Below, piece after piece: positions 17,988 through 25,240 of a stretch of 64,000 bases of DNA. The notes under the pieces are model-generated. The model saw only the letters and a list, made by a program, of their open reading frames with translations, was not told the origin of the DNA and did not search any database. Positions within the stretch are counted from its first letter, which is position 1; each line of letters opens with the position of its first letter. The stretch comes from Cellulomonas hominis (GTDB lineage Bacteria; Actinomycetota; Actinomycetes; Actinomycetales; Cellulomonadaceae): positions 1,674,001-1,738,000 of the forward strand of contig NZ_JACHDN010000001.1 in assembly GCF_014201095.1 (NCBI RefSeq), read 5' to 3'. A program made the translations under genes and the position numbers.

Positions 17988-19499
17988 GTGGACCCACTCG
18001 CTCCGTTTGGACGTCAGGAACCGTGCTGGTGCGGTTCAGGCAAGACGTACCGGCTGTGCCACAAGCGTTGGGCGACCCCGCAGTCCCAGCCAGGCGATCC
18101 GACGCCGCCCGACCCCGAAGACGCGATCTTCCTGAGCCCACGGGTGAGCCTCGCCAGAGGCGCCCTGTCGAACGCCATGCCAGCCGGCACCCCGATCACG
18201 ATGCCCGCGGCGCCATCCGAGCCCCGGCCGTCTCCCCTGAGTTACGTCGAGCACGCCATCGCGACGTTCCCGACGGAAGAGCCCGCTTTGTCGGTCCGAG
18301 ACCTCGGGCGACTGCGCGTCGACCTGCTGCACCGACTGTCTCGCCTGCCCGACAACACAGACGAAGTCCAGCTAGAACTGCGTGAGGGCGTCGCACAAGC
18401 GGCGCTACTCGCCTGGCAGACCGTGGGAACCCTCGCTTTGACCCCCGCGACGCTTCTGTGGAACGAGGAACTCGACCCCGCCACCTTCATCGGTCGGACG
18501 ATCCTGCTCGCCGACCACGTCCTCACACCCGACAGGATCCTCGCGGCCGCTTCCCACCGCACCACGAACGCCGCCCTGCGTCACCTCGCCCGCACCGAGC
18601 TGCGCCGCGAAGGTCTGATTCGAACTGGCCGCGTCATATCGGTGCCGTCCGGCCCAGCACTGGCCACCGGAGGCGACGCCGCCTACGAAGCCGCCCGCCT
18701 CGACCTCACCAACGCTGAGCTGACGGACTTCATCCGAGACCAGCTCGTCATCGAGGGTCCGACCGCGCGAGAAGCACTGTTCGTGAACGCAAAGGACGAC
18801 TTCGAGCACGAACCACACATGTGGCTCTACGCGCACTTCGTGCCCGGCAGCGTCGACGAGGACGGCCACTTCCAGACACGGATGCTCGGACACTTCGACC
18901 CTCAGCACGACTACCAACCGTGGATCGCACAGACCATCGACGACGCCGTTCGCGCCTACGTGCAGCGCACCGCTGATCGGCTCGTCGTTGCCGACCTCGT
19001 CGGAGCCGAGTACGTAGCGGCCTCGCCGTTCGAAGCCCGGCTGCTGCGCCGACGAAACCCAACCTTCACGCCAGGTCCCGCTTCTGCGGGCGTCTGGGCA
19101 GATGTTCCCGTCCTGCGCAGCCTCGAATCGAAAGACCTAGTGAAGATTCTCAACGAGGATGAGGCCGTGCACGACCTGCGAGGGAGGGTGCAGCTGGCAG
19201 TCAAGAGCGCGAGCGACCTGGCAGGACAGGCCAAAGCCATCCAGGAACTAACTGACGAGCTCGATCACTCGTCCGCGATCCTGGATCGCAAGTTGCGCAC
19301 CGAGCGCGCCTACTCCGCGATCACTCCGGCTGCCCTTGGAACGGCAGGTCTCGTCATCGGCGCCGCTGGCGGTGTGCCTGGATTCGCGGGCGCCGCGATC
19401 GGCGCTGTCGCCGGGATCGTCCCGTGGATCGGCGCCCGCAGAAACGCCCGCCGTGACGCGGCGTACTTGTTCGTCACCGCGCGGCGTCGGAAGCGCTGA
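17988..19499 (+). CDS. SEC-C zinc-motif protein with C-terminal membrane segment
   Basis: This 503-residue protein begins with a SEC-C zinc-binding motif, CWCGSGKTYRLCHK at residues 13-26, in which a histidine follows the last cysteine. The centre, about residues 100-400, is unrecognised and includes a helical stretch KSASDLAGQAKAIQELTDEL that may form a coiled coil. Near the C-terminus is a glycine-zipper hydrophobic segment (AGLVIGAAGGVPGFAGAAIG) followed by a basic tail. It may insert into or contact the membrane. The GTG start is supported by a -10 six bases before it. It is divergent from the AbiTii gene with 132 bases between starts. Function unknown. Confidence 0.75.
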   Translation: MDPLAPFGRQEPCWCGSGKTYRLCHKRWATPQSQPGDPTPPDPEDAIFLSPRVSLARGALSNAMPAGTPITMPAAPSEPRPSPLSYVEHAIATFPTEEPALSVRDLGRLRVDLLHRLSRLPDNTDEVQLELREGVAQAALLAWQTVGTLALTPATLLWNEELDPATFIGRTILLADHVLTPDRILAAASHRTTNAALRHLARTELRREGLIRTGRVISVPSGPALATGGDAAYEAARLDLTNAELTDFIRDQLVIEGPTAREALFVNAKDDFEHEPHMWLYAHFVPGSVDEDGHFQTRMLGHFDPQHDYQPWIAQTIDDAVRAYVQRTADRLVVADLVGAEYVAASPFEARLLRRRNPTFTPGPASAGVWADVPVLRSLESKDLVKILNEDEAVHDLRGRVQLAVKSASDLAGQAKAIQELTDELDHSSAILDRKLRTERAYSAITPAALGTAGLVIGAAGGVPGFAGAAIGAVAGIVPWIGARRNARRDAAYLFVTARRRKR

Positions 19500-19546
19500 C
19501 TCCGTCGTCGCGCTAGTCGTTCGCCCCCGATTGTCTGACGGTAGCG

Positions 19547-20890
19547 TCAGGGTCGACTGTTCGACATCAGCACGGCCAGCAGGGAAACCAGATCGGCGGG
19601 CGGTTCGAAGTAACCCCAGTTGGTGGTGGAGTTGCCGAACGCGCTAGTGATCGCATTGTTGATCGCTTGGTCATCCAGCAAGTCAACCGGAACGGCCTGA
19701 GACACCGCGATTGGACTCACCTTGGAGCGCTGGCCGAGCAGGTTGAGATCGATGTACTCCTCCAGCGAGTCGCGGGTGCCAGCCCCGCGCATCGCACCCC
19801 GCCCTTGCGCGTGCAACTCCAAGACGCCCTCGTCGGGTAGCGGACCCGGCAGGTCTCTTGCGAGCCACTGCGGCAGGTCGCGGGTCGCGTGTCGGGCAAG
19901 CGCCGCCAGGCTGCGCAGCACCAGATGCAAGGGCAGCGGGGCGCCCGGGACGGACAGGCTGACGTCGGCGACGAACCGCAGCGACGGTTCCCCGTCGAGC
20001 AGTGCTACCGCGGCACGCACGGACGCCTCGGGGGCGGCGCCTACCGCTCGTGCGAGGTCCTGGTGAGCGACGAAGCACGTGTCGTTCGTTGCCACTGCGT
20101 CGAGCCACGATGGTTGGGTTCCGCCTACCCCGCCGTTCGAGGCGTAGTAGTCGTGCCAAACGTCCAGCAGGGAAGTCGGAGTGAGCGCCGGGAATGCCCT
20201 CGGGTCGGCGAGTCGCCCGGGAACCCCGGTGGGGGACGTCGGGCGCCAGACCGCGCGCAGGTGCACGCTCGTACGGTTCTGGTTCGCGTGCGCGAAGCGC
20301 CCCGGGCGCGAGCCGGCGAACATCTGGTCTAGCCCGTGACGCGGGAACGGCTGCGCCTCGAGGGCGGAAGGGGCGCTGGCGACGACTGGAATCGGCGCGC
20401 GCGCGGGTCTGGGCCCGAGACGTGCCATGGTCTTCTTCGCGGACATGGCCGGCCTGGCCATAGCCGCGGTGACGTTGGCGTCGTCCCGGAGTGTGTAGTT
20501 CGGCAGCCGATTGAGTCCGAGTAGGTCGCTGGGGAGCTTCAGTCGATCTACCCCATTCGGGCAGAGCAGGAAGACGCGACGCACTCCGAGCGCTCCCATG
20601 AACAGGCCAGTCTCGAACAGCACGTTGTCGCGCGGAGCGGGGGTGATCTGTCCCCTGGCCTCGACAAGGTCGTCGGGTGTCACGAGCAGCACGGCGAAGT
20701 CGCTCGACTCAGCCTGCTCGACCAACGCTTCCATCGCGTACAGCCCGGGAGTGAACACGTCCTGATCCCACACGGTCGCTTCGCACTCGAAGACGCCCTC
20801 GAGGGCGATCTGGAAGTGCCGCGCTACGTCGAGTGCTTCCGTCGACGATCCGATGAAGACGGCAGGCTTGGTCACGACGACTCTCTTCAC
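19547..20890 (-). CDS. TIR-like (PF10137-type) effector candidate with unknown C-terminal domain
   Basis: Residues about 8-145 match the TIR-like predicted nucleotide-binding domain: PAVFIGSSTEALDVARHFQI, ATVWDQDVFTPGLYAMEAL, DFAVLLVTPDDL, then RDNVLFETGLFMGALG and LKLPSDLLGL. The glutamate at about 93 is in the position of the NAD-cleaving residue of this class. Related domains act as NADase effectors in CBASS-like and Pycsar defence. Residues 155-447 have no motif I recognise and may be the sensor or oligomerisation part. Start is GTG 20890; GTG 20875 has a better purine-rich site. It lies downstream of the AAA ATPase gene on the same strand, separated by a 35-bp palindrome. NAD cleavage is an inference. 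Confidence 0.75.
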   Translation of the reverse strand: MKRVVVTKPAVFIGSSTEALDVARHFQIALEGVFECEATVWDQDVFTPGLYAMEALVEQAESSDFAVLLVTPDDLVEARGQITPAPRDNVLFETGLFMGALGVRRVFLLCPNGVDRLKLPSDLLGLNRLPNYTLRDDANVTAAMARPAMSAKKTMARLGPRPARAPIPVVASAPSALEAQPFPRHGLDQMFAGSRPGRFAHANQNRTSVHLRAVWRPTSPTGVPGRLADPRAFPALTPTSLLDVWHDYYASNGGVGGTQPSWLDAVATNDTCFVAHQDLARAVGAAPEASVRAAVALLDGEPSLRFVADVSLSVPGAPLPLHLVLRSLAALARHATRDLPQWLARDLPGPLPDEGVLELHAQGRGAMRGAGTRDSLEEYIDLNLLGQRSKVSPIAVSQAVPVDLLDDQAINNAITSAFGNSTTNWGYFEPPADLVSLLAVLMSNSRP

Positions 20891-20950
20891 TGAGTGATTG
20901 GCGGACAGCGCACTGGGGTGAGCGCGGCGGTCCTGTGAGCGTTCGCGCGA

Positions 20951-20985
20951 TTAGCAACTTTATCCACGGTGGATAAAGTTGCTAA
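20951..20985. promoter_or_regulatory. Perfect 35-bp palindrome upstream of the TIR-like gene
   Basis: The arm TTAGCAACTTTATCCAC (20951-20967) is repeated exactly in reverse complement at 20969-20985 around a single G. It is AT-rich in a GC-rich region, lies 61 bases upstream of the TIR-like start and 27 bases after the AAA gene stop. No T tract follows on either strand, so an operator is more likely than a terminator. Confidence 0.6.
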
Positions 20986-21011
20986 GAACCTTAACTTGCC
21001 TCGCGCGACAC

Positions 21012-22238
21012 TCAGGACCCCGCCGCGGACCGCGGCCTGCGCTTCAGAGGCGGGATCACAAGGTCTGGCATCGCCCGGAGCATGAACTTGTCGAAGTGCG
21101 GCACCGTGAACGCGGCGTACCCGTGCTGAGGCGTGTACAGCAGCCCCATGTCGATGAGTTCAGCACGGGTCGGGCCCAGCTGGGTCGACTCTCGTTCCAG
21201 CACCGCAGCGACCTCTCCAGCCTTCTGCGGTTCAGGCCCGAGCTGGGCCATCGCCCGCAGGTACGCACTCTGCAGCTCGGTCGCCCGGTCAAGTCGGACT
21301 CGGAAGAACGACGCATCGAGCTTGGCTTCGTAGAGCTCGGATGCGTCCTCGATGTCACGGCGGGTGATCGGCGTTGAGCCGGCGACTCCCCACGCGGCGT
21401 GCCCGAGCTCCTGAATGAAGTACGGGTAACCACCCGTCAGCTCGAACGCGAGGTCGAGCGCGTCGCTGTCGTAGCTGACGTCCTCCGCGGTGGCGGGCTC
21501 ATTCAGGGCGCGCCTGGCGTCCTGCTCCTCGAGGTTCCCGATCTGGGGGAACTTGAACAGCCGCTCGGCGTACGACTTCGCGTCACCGGCAAGCTCGGCG
21601 ATCTGCGGCAGACCCGCACCAACGAGCGTGATCGGCAGGGCACGCTGGACGACCTTGTGGAGCGCGACGATCAGGGACTCCAACTGCCCCTTGCTGAGGA
21701 ACTGGATCTCGTCGAGTAGCAGGACGACACCCTTGCCCTTGTCCTGGGCTGCTTCGCCGAGGGTCAGGAGCACATCGGTGAGGTCCATTGAGAGGTCGCC
21801 GTGATCAGCGAGGCCCTCAATCGCGTCCACGTTCAAACCCGCCTGCCACGTGCCCTCAGCGTCGACCGACACCGTGAACGACGCGAGAGCCGCGGCCTCC
21901 TTCTTGAACCGCTCCGACCACCTCGCCCTCGGCTCCAGCTCGAGCAACGCCATCCGCAGTCGAGCAGCGATATCCATGCGGAAAGCCTTGTCGTCGTGCT
22001 TGACGACCTCGTACTCGATGACGCTCCAGTCTTGCTTCAGCGCGACCTCGCGGAATTGCCCCAAGAGCACGGTCTTCCCGACGCCTCGCAGGCCCGTGAT
22101 GATCATCGACTGCTCAGTGCGACCACGAGCGATCCGCTTGAGGAGCACATCGAACGCCGCGAGCTGGTCGTCACGGCCCACGAGGACGTCGGGGCGCGCG
22201 CCGGCGTTCGGTGTGTACGGGTTGAGCACGGGATCCAT
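21012..22238 (-). CDS. AAA-type (STAND/ORC-like) ATPase
   Basis: This 408-residue ATPase has VLVGRDDQLAAFDVLLKRIA, Walker A GLRGVGKT at residues 49-56, Walker B VVLLLDEIQF with D176-E177 and a sensor-like VGAGLP. The second half is a winged-helix-like region ending in VPHFDKFMLRAMPDLV. The design is that of AAA ATPases that sense something and control a partner. ATG 22238 has AAAGG five bases upstream; a longer in-frame start is rejected. It precedes the TIR-like gene on the same strand with a 121-base gap, so the two may form a switch and effector pair. It might also be an unrelated ORC/MalT-like ATPase. Confidence 0.8.
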   Translation of the reverse strand: MDPVLNPYTPNAGARPDVLVGRDDQLAAFDVLLKRIARGRTEQSMIITGLRGVGKTVLLGQFREVALKQDWSVIEYEVVKHDDKAFRMDIAARLRMALLELEPRARWSERFKKEAAALASFTVSVDAEGTWQAGLNVDAIEGLADHGDLSMDLTDVLLTLGEAAQDKGKGVVLLLDEIQFLSKGQLESLIVALHKVVQRALPITLVGAGLPQIAELAGDAKSYAERLFKFPQIGNLEEQDARRALNEPATAEDVSYDSDALDLAFELTGGYPYFIQELGHAAWGVAGSTPITRRDIEDASELYEAKLDASFFRVRLDRATELQSAYLRAMAQLGPEPQKAGEVAAVLERESTQLGPTRAELIDMGLLYTPQHGYAAFTVPHFDKFMLRAMPDLVIPPLKRRPRSAAGS

Positions 22239-22433
22239 GAGAGCCTTTGGGCATTGAGGTCGATTTATCCGTGCGCAGTAAAACACCTAAGGTCGGTAGC
22301 TGGTGCCCCTGACCGGCCAGCTTCGCCCGGTCGGACTAGTGCGCAGATGTCATCGTCGGAGTCTTAGCGGTGTTACCTGCGCGAGATAACTGACGGCTGA
22401 GTGTTCAGCCCCACCGGGGTGCAGCCCTCGGGC

Positions 22434-23000
22434 TCACCGCCACGCGCGACCCCCTACCGCGATCTCGTCCAGAGCCGCCAGGGGAGACCGAGCGATCACG
22501 CGCTGGCTCGCGACTGTCCACGCGAACCAGACGTCGTCGATCGGGCTTCGGGCGGCGATCCCCGAGTCACCTGGCTCCTGCGGTGCTCGCGACGCGCCGA
22601 CGACGACGTGCTTACCGCGGGCGAGGGCGTAGCCGACCTCTACGAGAGTTCCGTAGGCGGTGCAGTGCTCGCTGGGTTCCAGTTCGTCCAGCCAGGCGAA
22701 GACGACGTCGGCACGATCGATCTGCGCCAAGCAGTCCGCTGCGGTCCTCGGCCTGCTGTGCCCGTTCGTGCAGCCTCCTGCACGTGCATGGGTGTCGCCA
22801 CCGTGCGCACACCCATGATCGCAGCCAGCGAAGAACGGTCCGACGTACGTGACACCGTCGTAGCGTGTGCCGATCTGGTCCGGGAGATCACCGACGCTGT
22901 TCGAGTAGCTCCGGTCGGTGCTCGCGTCGCGCAGTTCGGCTGAGACGTGGTGCCGCCAGTCGCTCTTCGCGATCTTTCCGGCGAGGTAGATCTGTGTCAT
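22434..23000 (-). CDS. Nucleoside 2-deoxyribosyltransferase-like protein
   Basis: This 188-residue protein begins MTQIYLAGKIAKSDWRHHV, the usual opening of the nucleoside 2-deoxyribosyltransferase fold, and has CLAQIDRADVVFAWLDE and a GTLVEVGYALARGKHVVVG helix with a glutamate at the expected catalytic place. Phage and element-borne members act on nucleotides or deoxynucleosides, but a sugar-nucleotide hydrolase role is also possible. ATG 23000 has GGAG six bases upstream. It is transcribed in the same direction as the AAA gene but is 196 bases away, so it may have its own promoter. Confidence 0.7.
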   Translation of the reverse strand: MTQIYLAGKIAKSDWRHHVSAELRDASTDRSYSNSVGDLPDQIGTRYDGVTYVGPFFAGCDHGCAHGGDTHARAGGCTNGHSRPRTAADCLAQIDRADVVFAWLDELEPSEHCTAYGTLVEVGYALARGKHVVVGASRAPQEPGDSGIAARSPIDDVWFAWTVASQRVIARSPLAALDEIAVGGRAWR

Positions 23001-23316
23001 GTTCGCTCCACTTCATCGTGCAGGGACAGACAGCGCGTGAGGGCTGTGTGTCCGATCATCCCGCTAGACGCACACGCCTGGGCCAGAACCGGCCCCCGAT
23101 CTGTGCTCGACGGGCCGACGGCGCCCAACCGGTGTTCACCGTTCTGCCTCAGACGGCGAACACGGGCCCGGAAGCTCTCGTCGCAGCGGACGGAGTCGAC
23201 GACGCCAAATCGAGCGCTCGACGCCCGCCTCGACCCACACCTACTTCTGCCCCCGTTCACCTACCTCGCCGTCGAGGGATAGCGGCCAGTGTCGGCGTCA
23301 GGGCGCACCGGACGCA
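23001..23316. other. Non-coding stretch, no gene seen
   Basis: About 316 bases lie between the deoxyribosyltransferase-like start and a hairpin at 23317. Open frames here lack ribosome sites and protein-like composition. It should contain the promoter of the gene at 23000. Confidence 0.4.
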
Positions 23317-23351
23317 CCCTGCCCTGCCAGCGCTCGGCTAGCAGGGCAGGG
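23317..23351 (-). terminator. Hairpin after the small membrane gene
   Basis: CCCTGCCCTGC (23317-23327) and GCAGGGCAGGG (23341-23351) form an 11-bp stem with a 13-base loop, six bases beyond the stop codon of the gene at 23357. Confidence 0.6.
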
Positions 23352-23356
23352 CGTCT

Positions 23357-23557
23357 TCAGTGGCGCGCCCGCATCGCCTGGATCAACGCGATGACGTCCT
23401 TGCGGACCGGGTGCGGCTGCCGGGCGAACCATTTCAGCATCAAAGTGAACATGAACGCTGCGGTCACTATCGCGCCGAGAACGACGAACGCGAGCACCGG
23501 GTGGAACGTTGCTACTGCGCCGAGACTGCACGCCCCGACGACCTTGGTCAAGTTCAT
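23357..23557 (-). CDS. Small membrane protein, 66 residues
   Basis: The protein is one or two hydrophobic helices (VVGACSLGAVATFHPVLAFV, then VLGAIVTAAFMFTLMLKWFA) followed by a basic tail. AGGAG lies four bases before the ATG, a strong ribosome site. A terminator hairpin lies between it and the upstream regulator gene, and another follows it. Small proteins of this sort are common on actinobacterial integrative elements, but no function can be assigned. Confidence 0.6.
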   Translation of the reverse strand: MNLTKVVGACSLGAVATFHPVLAFVVLGAIVTAAFMFTLMLKWFARQPHPVRKDVIALIQAMRARH

Positions 23558-23580
23558 GTGAGCTCCTGCCTGCGGGCATG

Positions 23581-23605
23581 AAAAAAGCCCGCACGAGGCG
23601 GGCTT
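23581..23605 (-). terminator. Rho-independent terminator of the HTH gene
   Basis: On the minus strand the stem AAGCCCGC pairs with GCGGGCTT and is followed by six T residues (23586-23581). It lies 98 bases after the regulator gene stop and only 24 bases before the start of the small membrane gene. Confidence 0.8.
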
Positions 23606-23703
23606 GGTTCACGGGATAAGGGGTTGGGTTTGGAGGGCTGCGGGCAGGGCCCCGCCTAGGGAGGTCGCAAGGGAGACCTCCCCTCGTACTCACAGGGGTG
23701 TTG

Positions 23704-24507
23704 CTACGTGGGCGTTCGCACCCACGCTTGGGGCCGCCGGCGCGGGAGTCGCCGCTCTCGCGCGACGCGCATCAGGTCCCCGACGCGCAGCAGCACGCGT
23801 GAGTTGCCTTCGATGCGGATCGGGGTGAGGTGCCCTCGGTGGATCCAGGAGCGAATGGTTGCCGGGCTTACATCGGCGAGCACCGCGGCGTCCGGCGTCG
23901 TGACGAGGTTGTCGTGGTATCGGCCCGGGACTTGGTCGATGGGGCGCAAGGTTCGGGCGTGCCAGGGGTCAGGAGACGGGATGCCCGTCCCGCGGTGCCG
24001 TTCGCTGATCAGCTGGTGGGCTCGTCGGACATCTACTGCGGCGAACACGTGAGACGGCCCCTGCTTGGCGACCGGGGCTAGATACCCGCGACGCACCCAC
24101 TGTCTGACAGTCGCGGCGGTCACACCCAGAAGATCGGCTACGTCCCTCGTAGTGAGCCGGTCCTGGTAGCGCAGAGTGTCGTAGATGTCGTCGTACTCAT
24201 CGCCATACCGGCGGTACTCGCGCAACGTCTGAGGTCGTGGACCACGTCGGTGCGGGCCACGCCTCCACTCCGTCGGTGCAGCGCGAGCGGTCGGCTCCGT
24301 CGCCACAACGCGTGTGGCGGGTGCGGTGGGCGGGGCGGTGACGTCTCGAGCGCGATCTGCAAGAGCCGCCTGCGGCCGGTAACGACGGACGACGGGTGCG
24401 GGAACAGAACTCAGGTGCGAGCTGACCCATTCGCCCTCGGCGCGCAGTCGCGCGACGAGATCACGGGACGAGATGCCCAGCGCCCACGCCAGCTCGTGAA
24501 CTCGCAT
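23704..24507 (-). CDS. Regulator with an IF2-N-like segment and two MerR-type HTH motifs
   Basis: The first 35 residues, MRVHELAWALGISSRDLVAR and on to VSSHLSSV, resemble the IF-2 N-terminal helical module, which here may serve as a small DNA- or protein-binding unit. After a low-complexity linker come two helix-turn-helix segments: TTRDVADLLGVTAATVRQWV with RRGYLAP, and TTPDAAVLADVSPATIRSWI with HRGHLTP. Each is of the MerR/excisionase type, so it could be an element regulator or excisionase. A true terminator follows it. The combination is unusual, but no target is evident. Confidence 0.7.
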   Translation of the reverse strand: MRVHELAWALGISSRDLVARLRAEGEWVSSHLSSVPAPVVRRYRPQAALADRARDVTAPPTAPATRVVATEPTARAAPTEWRRGPHRRGPRPQTLREYRRYGDEYDDIYDTLRYQDRLTTRDVADLLGVTAATVRQWVRRGYLAPVAKQGPSHVFAAVDVRRAHQLISERHRGTGIPSPDPWHARTLRPIDQVPGRYHDNLVTTPDAAVLADVSPATIRSWIHRGHLTPIRIEGNSRVLLRVGDLMRVARERRLPRRRPQAWVRTPT

Positions 24508-24581
24508 CTCGTCACTCTATCTACGTGACATCGCAACACGACGCTCGGCACCGCTTGGCGCGGCTTCGCACCAGGACAGCG

Positions 24582-24611
24582 AAAAGCCCCGACACCTTCG
24601 ATGCCGGGGCT
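24582..24611 (-). terminator. Terminator-like hairpin on the minus strand
   Basis: AGCCCCG and CGGGGCT arms with a TTCG-containing loop are followed on the minus strand by four T residues. No convincing gene ends here on that strand, so it may be a relic or insulate the HTH gene. Confidence 0.5.
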
Positions 24612-24982
24612 CCGTCTGGGCGCACGTCTCCTACCGATGAAAGCGTGACATACCTGGACGTGCGCTGCAAGGAAACGCACGTGCCGACGCTCGCCCGTGC
24701 CCTGGCTGGACGAGCGTCACCGACGAAGCCAGGTGACTCTCGGCAACGCAAATCGGGTGTCACCTACCCATGCAGCGGACCCCCGCCTGGTGATCGCGGC
24801 GTACGCGAGCGGCCTGGCGCGACCGAGCGGCCGACCCCTCTGACCTGCGCGTGCGTCGGTTCCTTCCGCCCCGAGTTCACCCGAACGGGTGTTTGTGCGG
24901 GACGAACCACTAAAGCGGACATCCCCGCACCCGCGACGTGCCACGGTGAGCGGACCACTCGATCAGAAGGGGGCCTGACCGG
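24612..24982. other. Non-coding stretch, no gene seen
   Basis: Some 370 bases without a credible gene. ACCCG and CGGGT form a small hairpin near 24890, followed by TGTTTGTG. The plus-strand promoter for the KTSC gene should be in the right part. Confidence 0.35.
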
Positions 24983-25192
24983 ATGCCTCCGCTCATCGCG
25001 ATCGTCTCGGAGAACGTGGCGGCCGTCGCGTACGACCCGCCGTCGCGGACCATGCGCGTGCAGTTCCGCAGCGGAGGGACCTACGACTACCGCGGAGTCA
25101 GCGCCGACCTGTACCAGCAGATGCTCCTTCCGCACCCGTGGCGCCGGGTCGGCAAGCGGGTCCTGGCACACCCGGTCTCGCGAGTGCGCTAG
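24983..25192 (+). CDS. KTSC-domain protein, 69 residues
   Basis: The sequence follows the KTSC pattern: IVSENVAAVAYDPPSRTMRV, then FRSGGTYDYRGVSADLYQQM and a basic tail with GKRVL. KTSC domains are small and often linked to lysyl-tRNA synthetase-like or mobile-element genes; their role is unclear. AGGGGG lies upstream of the ATG. It is 48 bases before the large ATPase gene and probably in its transcript. Confidence 0.7.
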   Translation: MPPLIAIVSENVAAVAYDPPSRTMRVQFRSGGTYDYRGVSADLYQQMLLPHPWRRVGKRVLAHPVSRVR

Positions 25193-25240
25193 GTCCCCAC
25201 CGCGCGAGCGTCCGGACCCGTCCGAGCAGGAGCGAGCACC

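Noticed and set aside
20951..20985. Inverted DnaA boxes within the 35-bp palindrome
   Set aside because: TTATCCACG matches 8 of 9 positions, but there is no replication gene, AT-rich unwinding region or further box nearby.
24521..24763. An 80-residue minus-strand gene ending near the terminator at 24582
   Set aside because: The frame reads through the terminator hairpin and has no ribosome site or protein-like composition.
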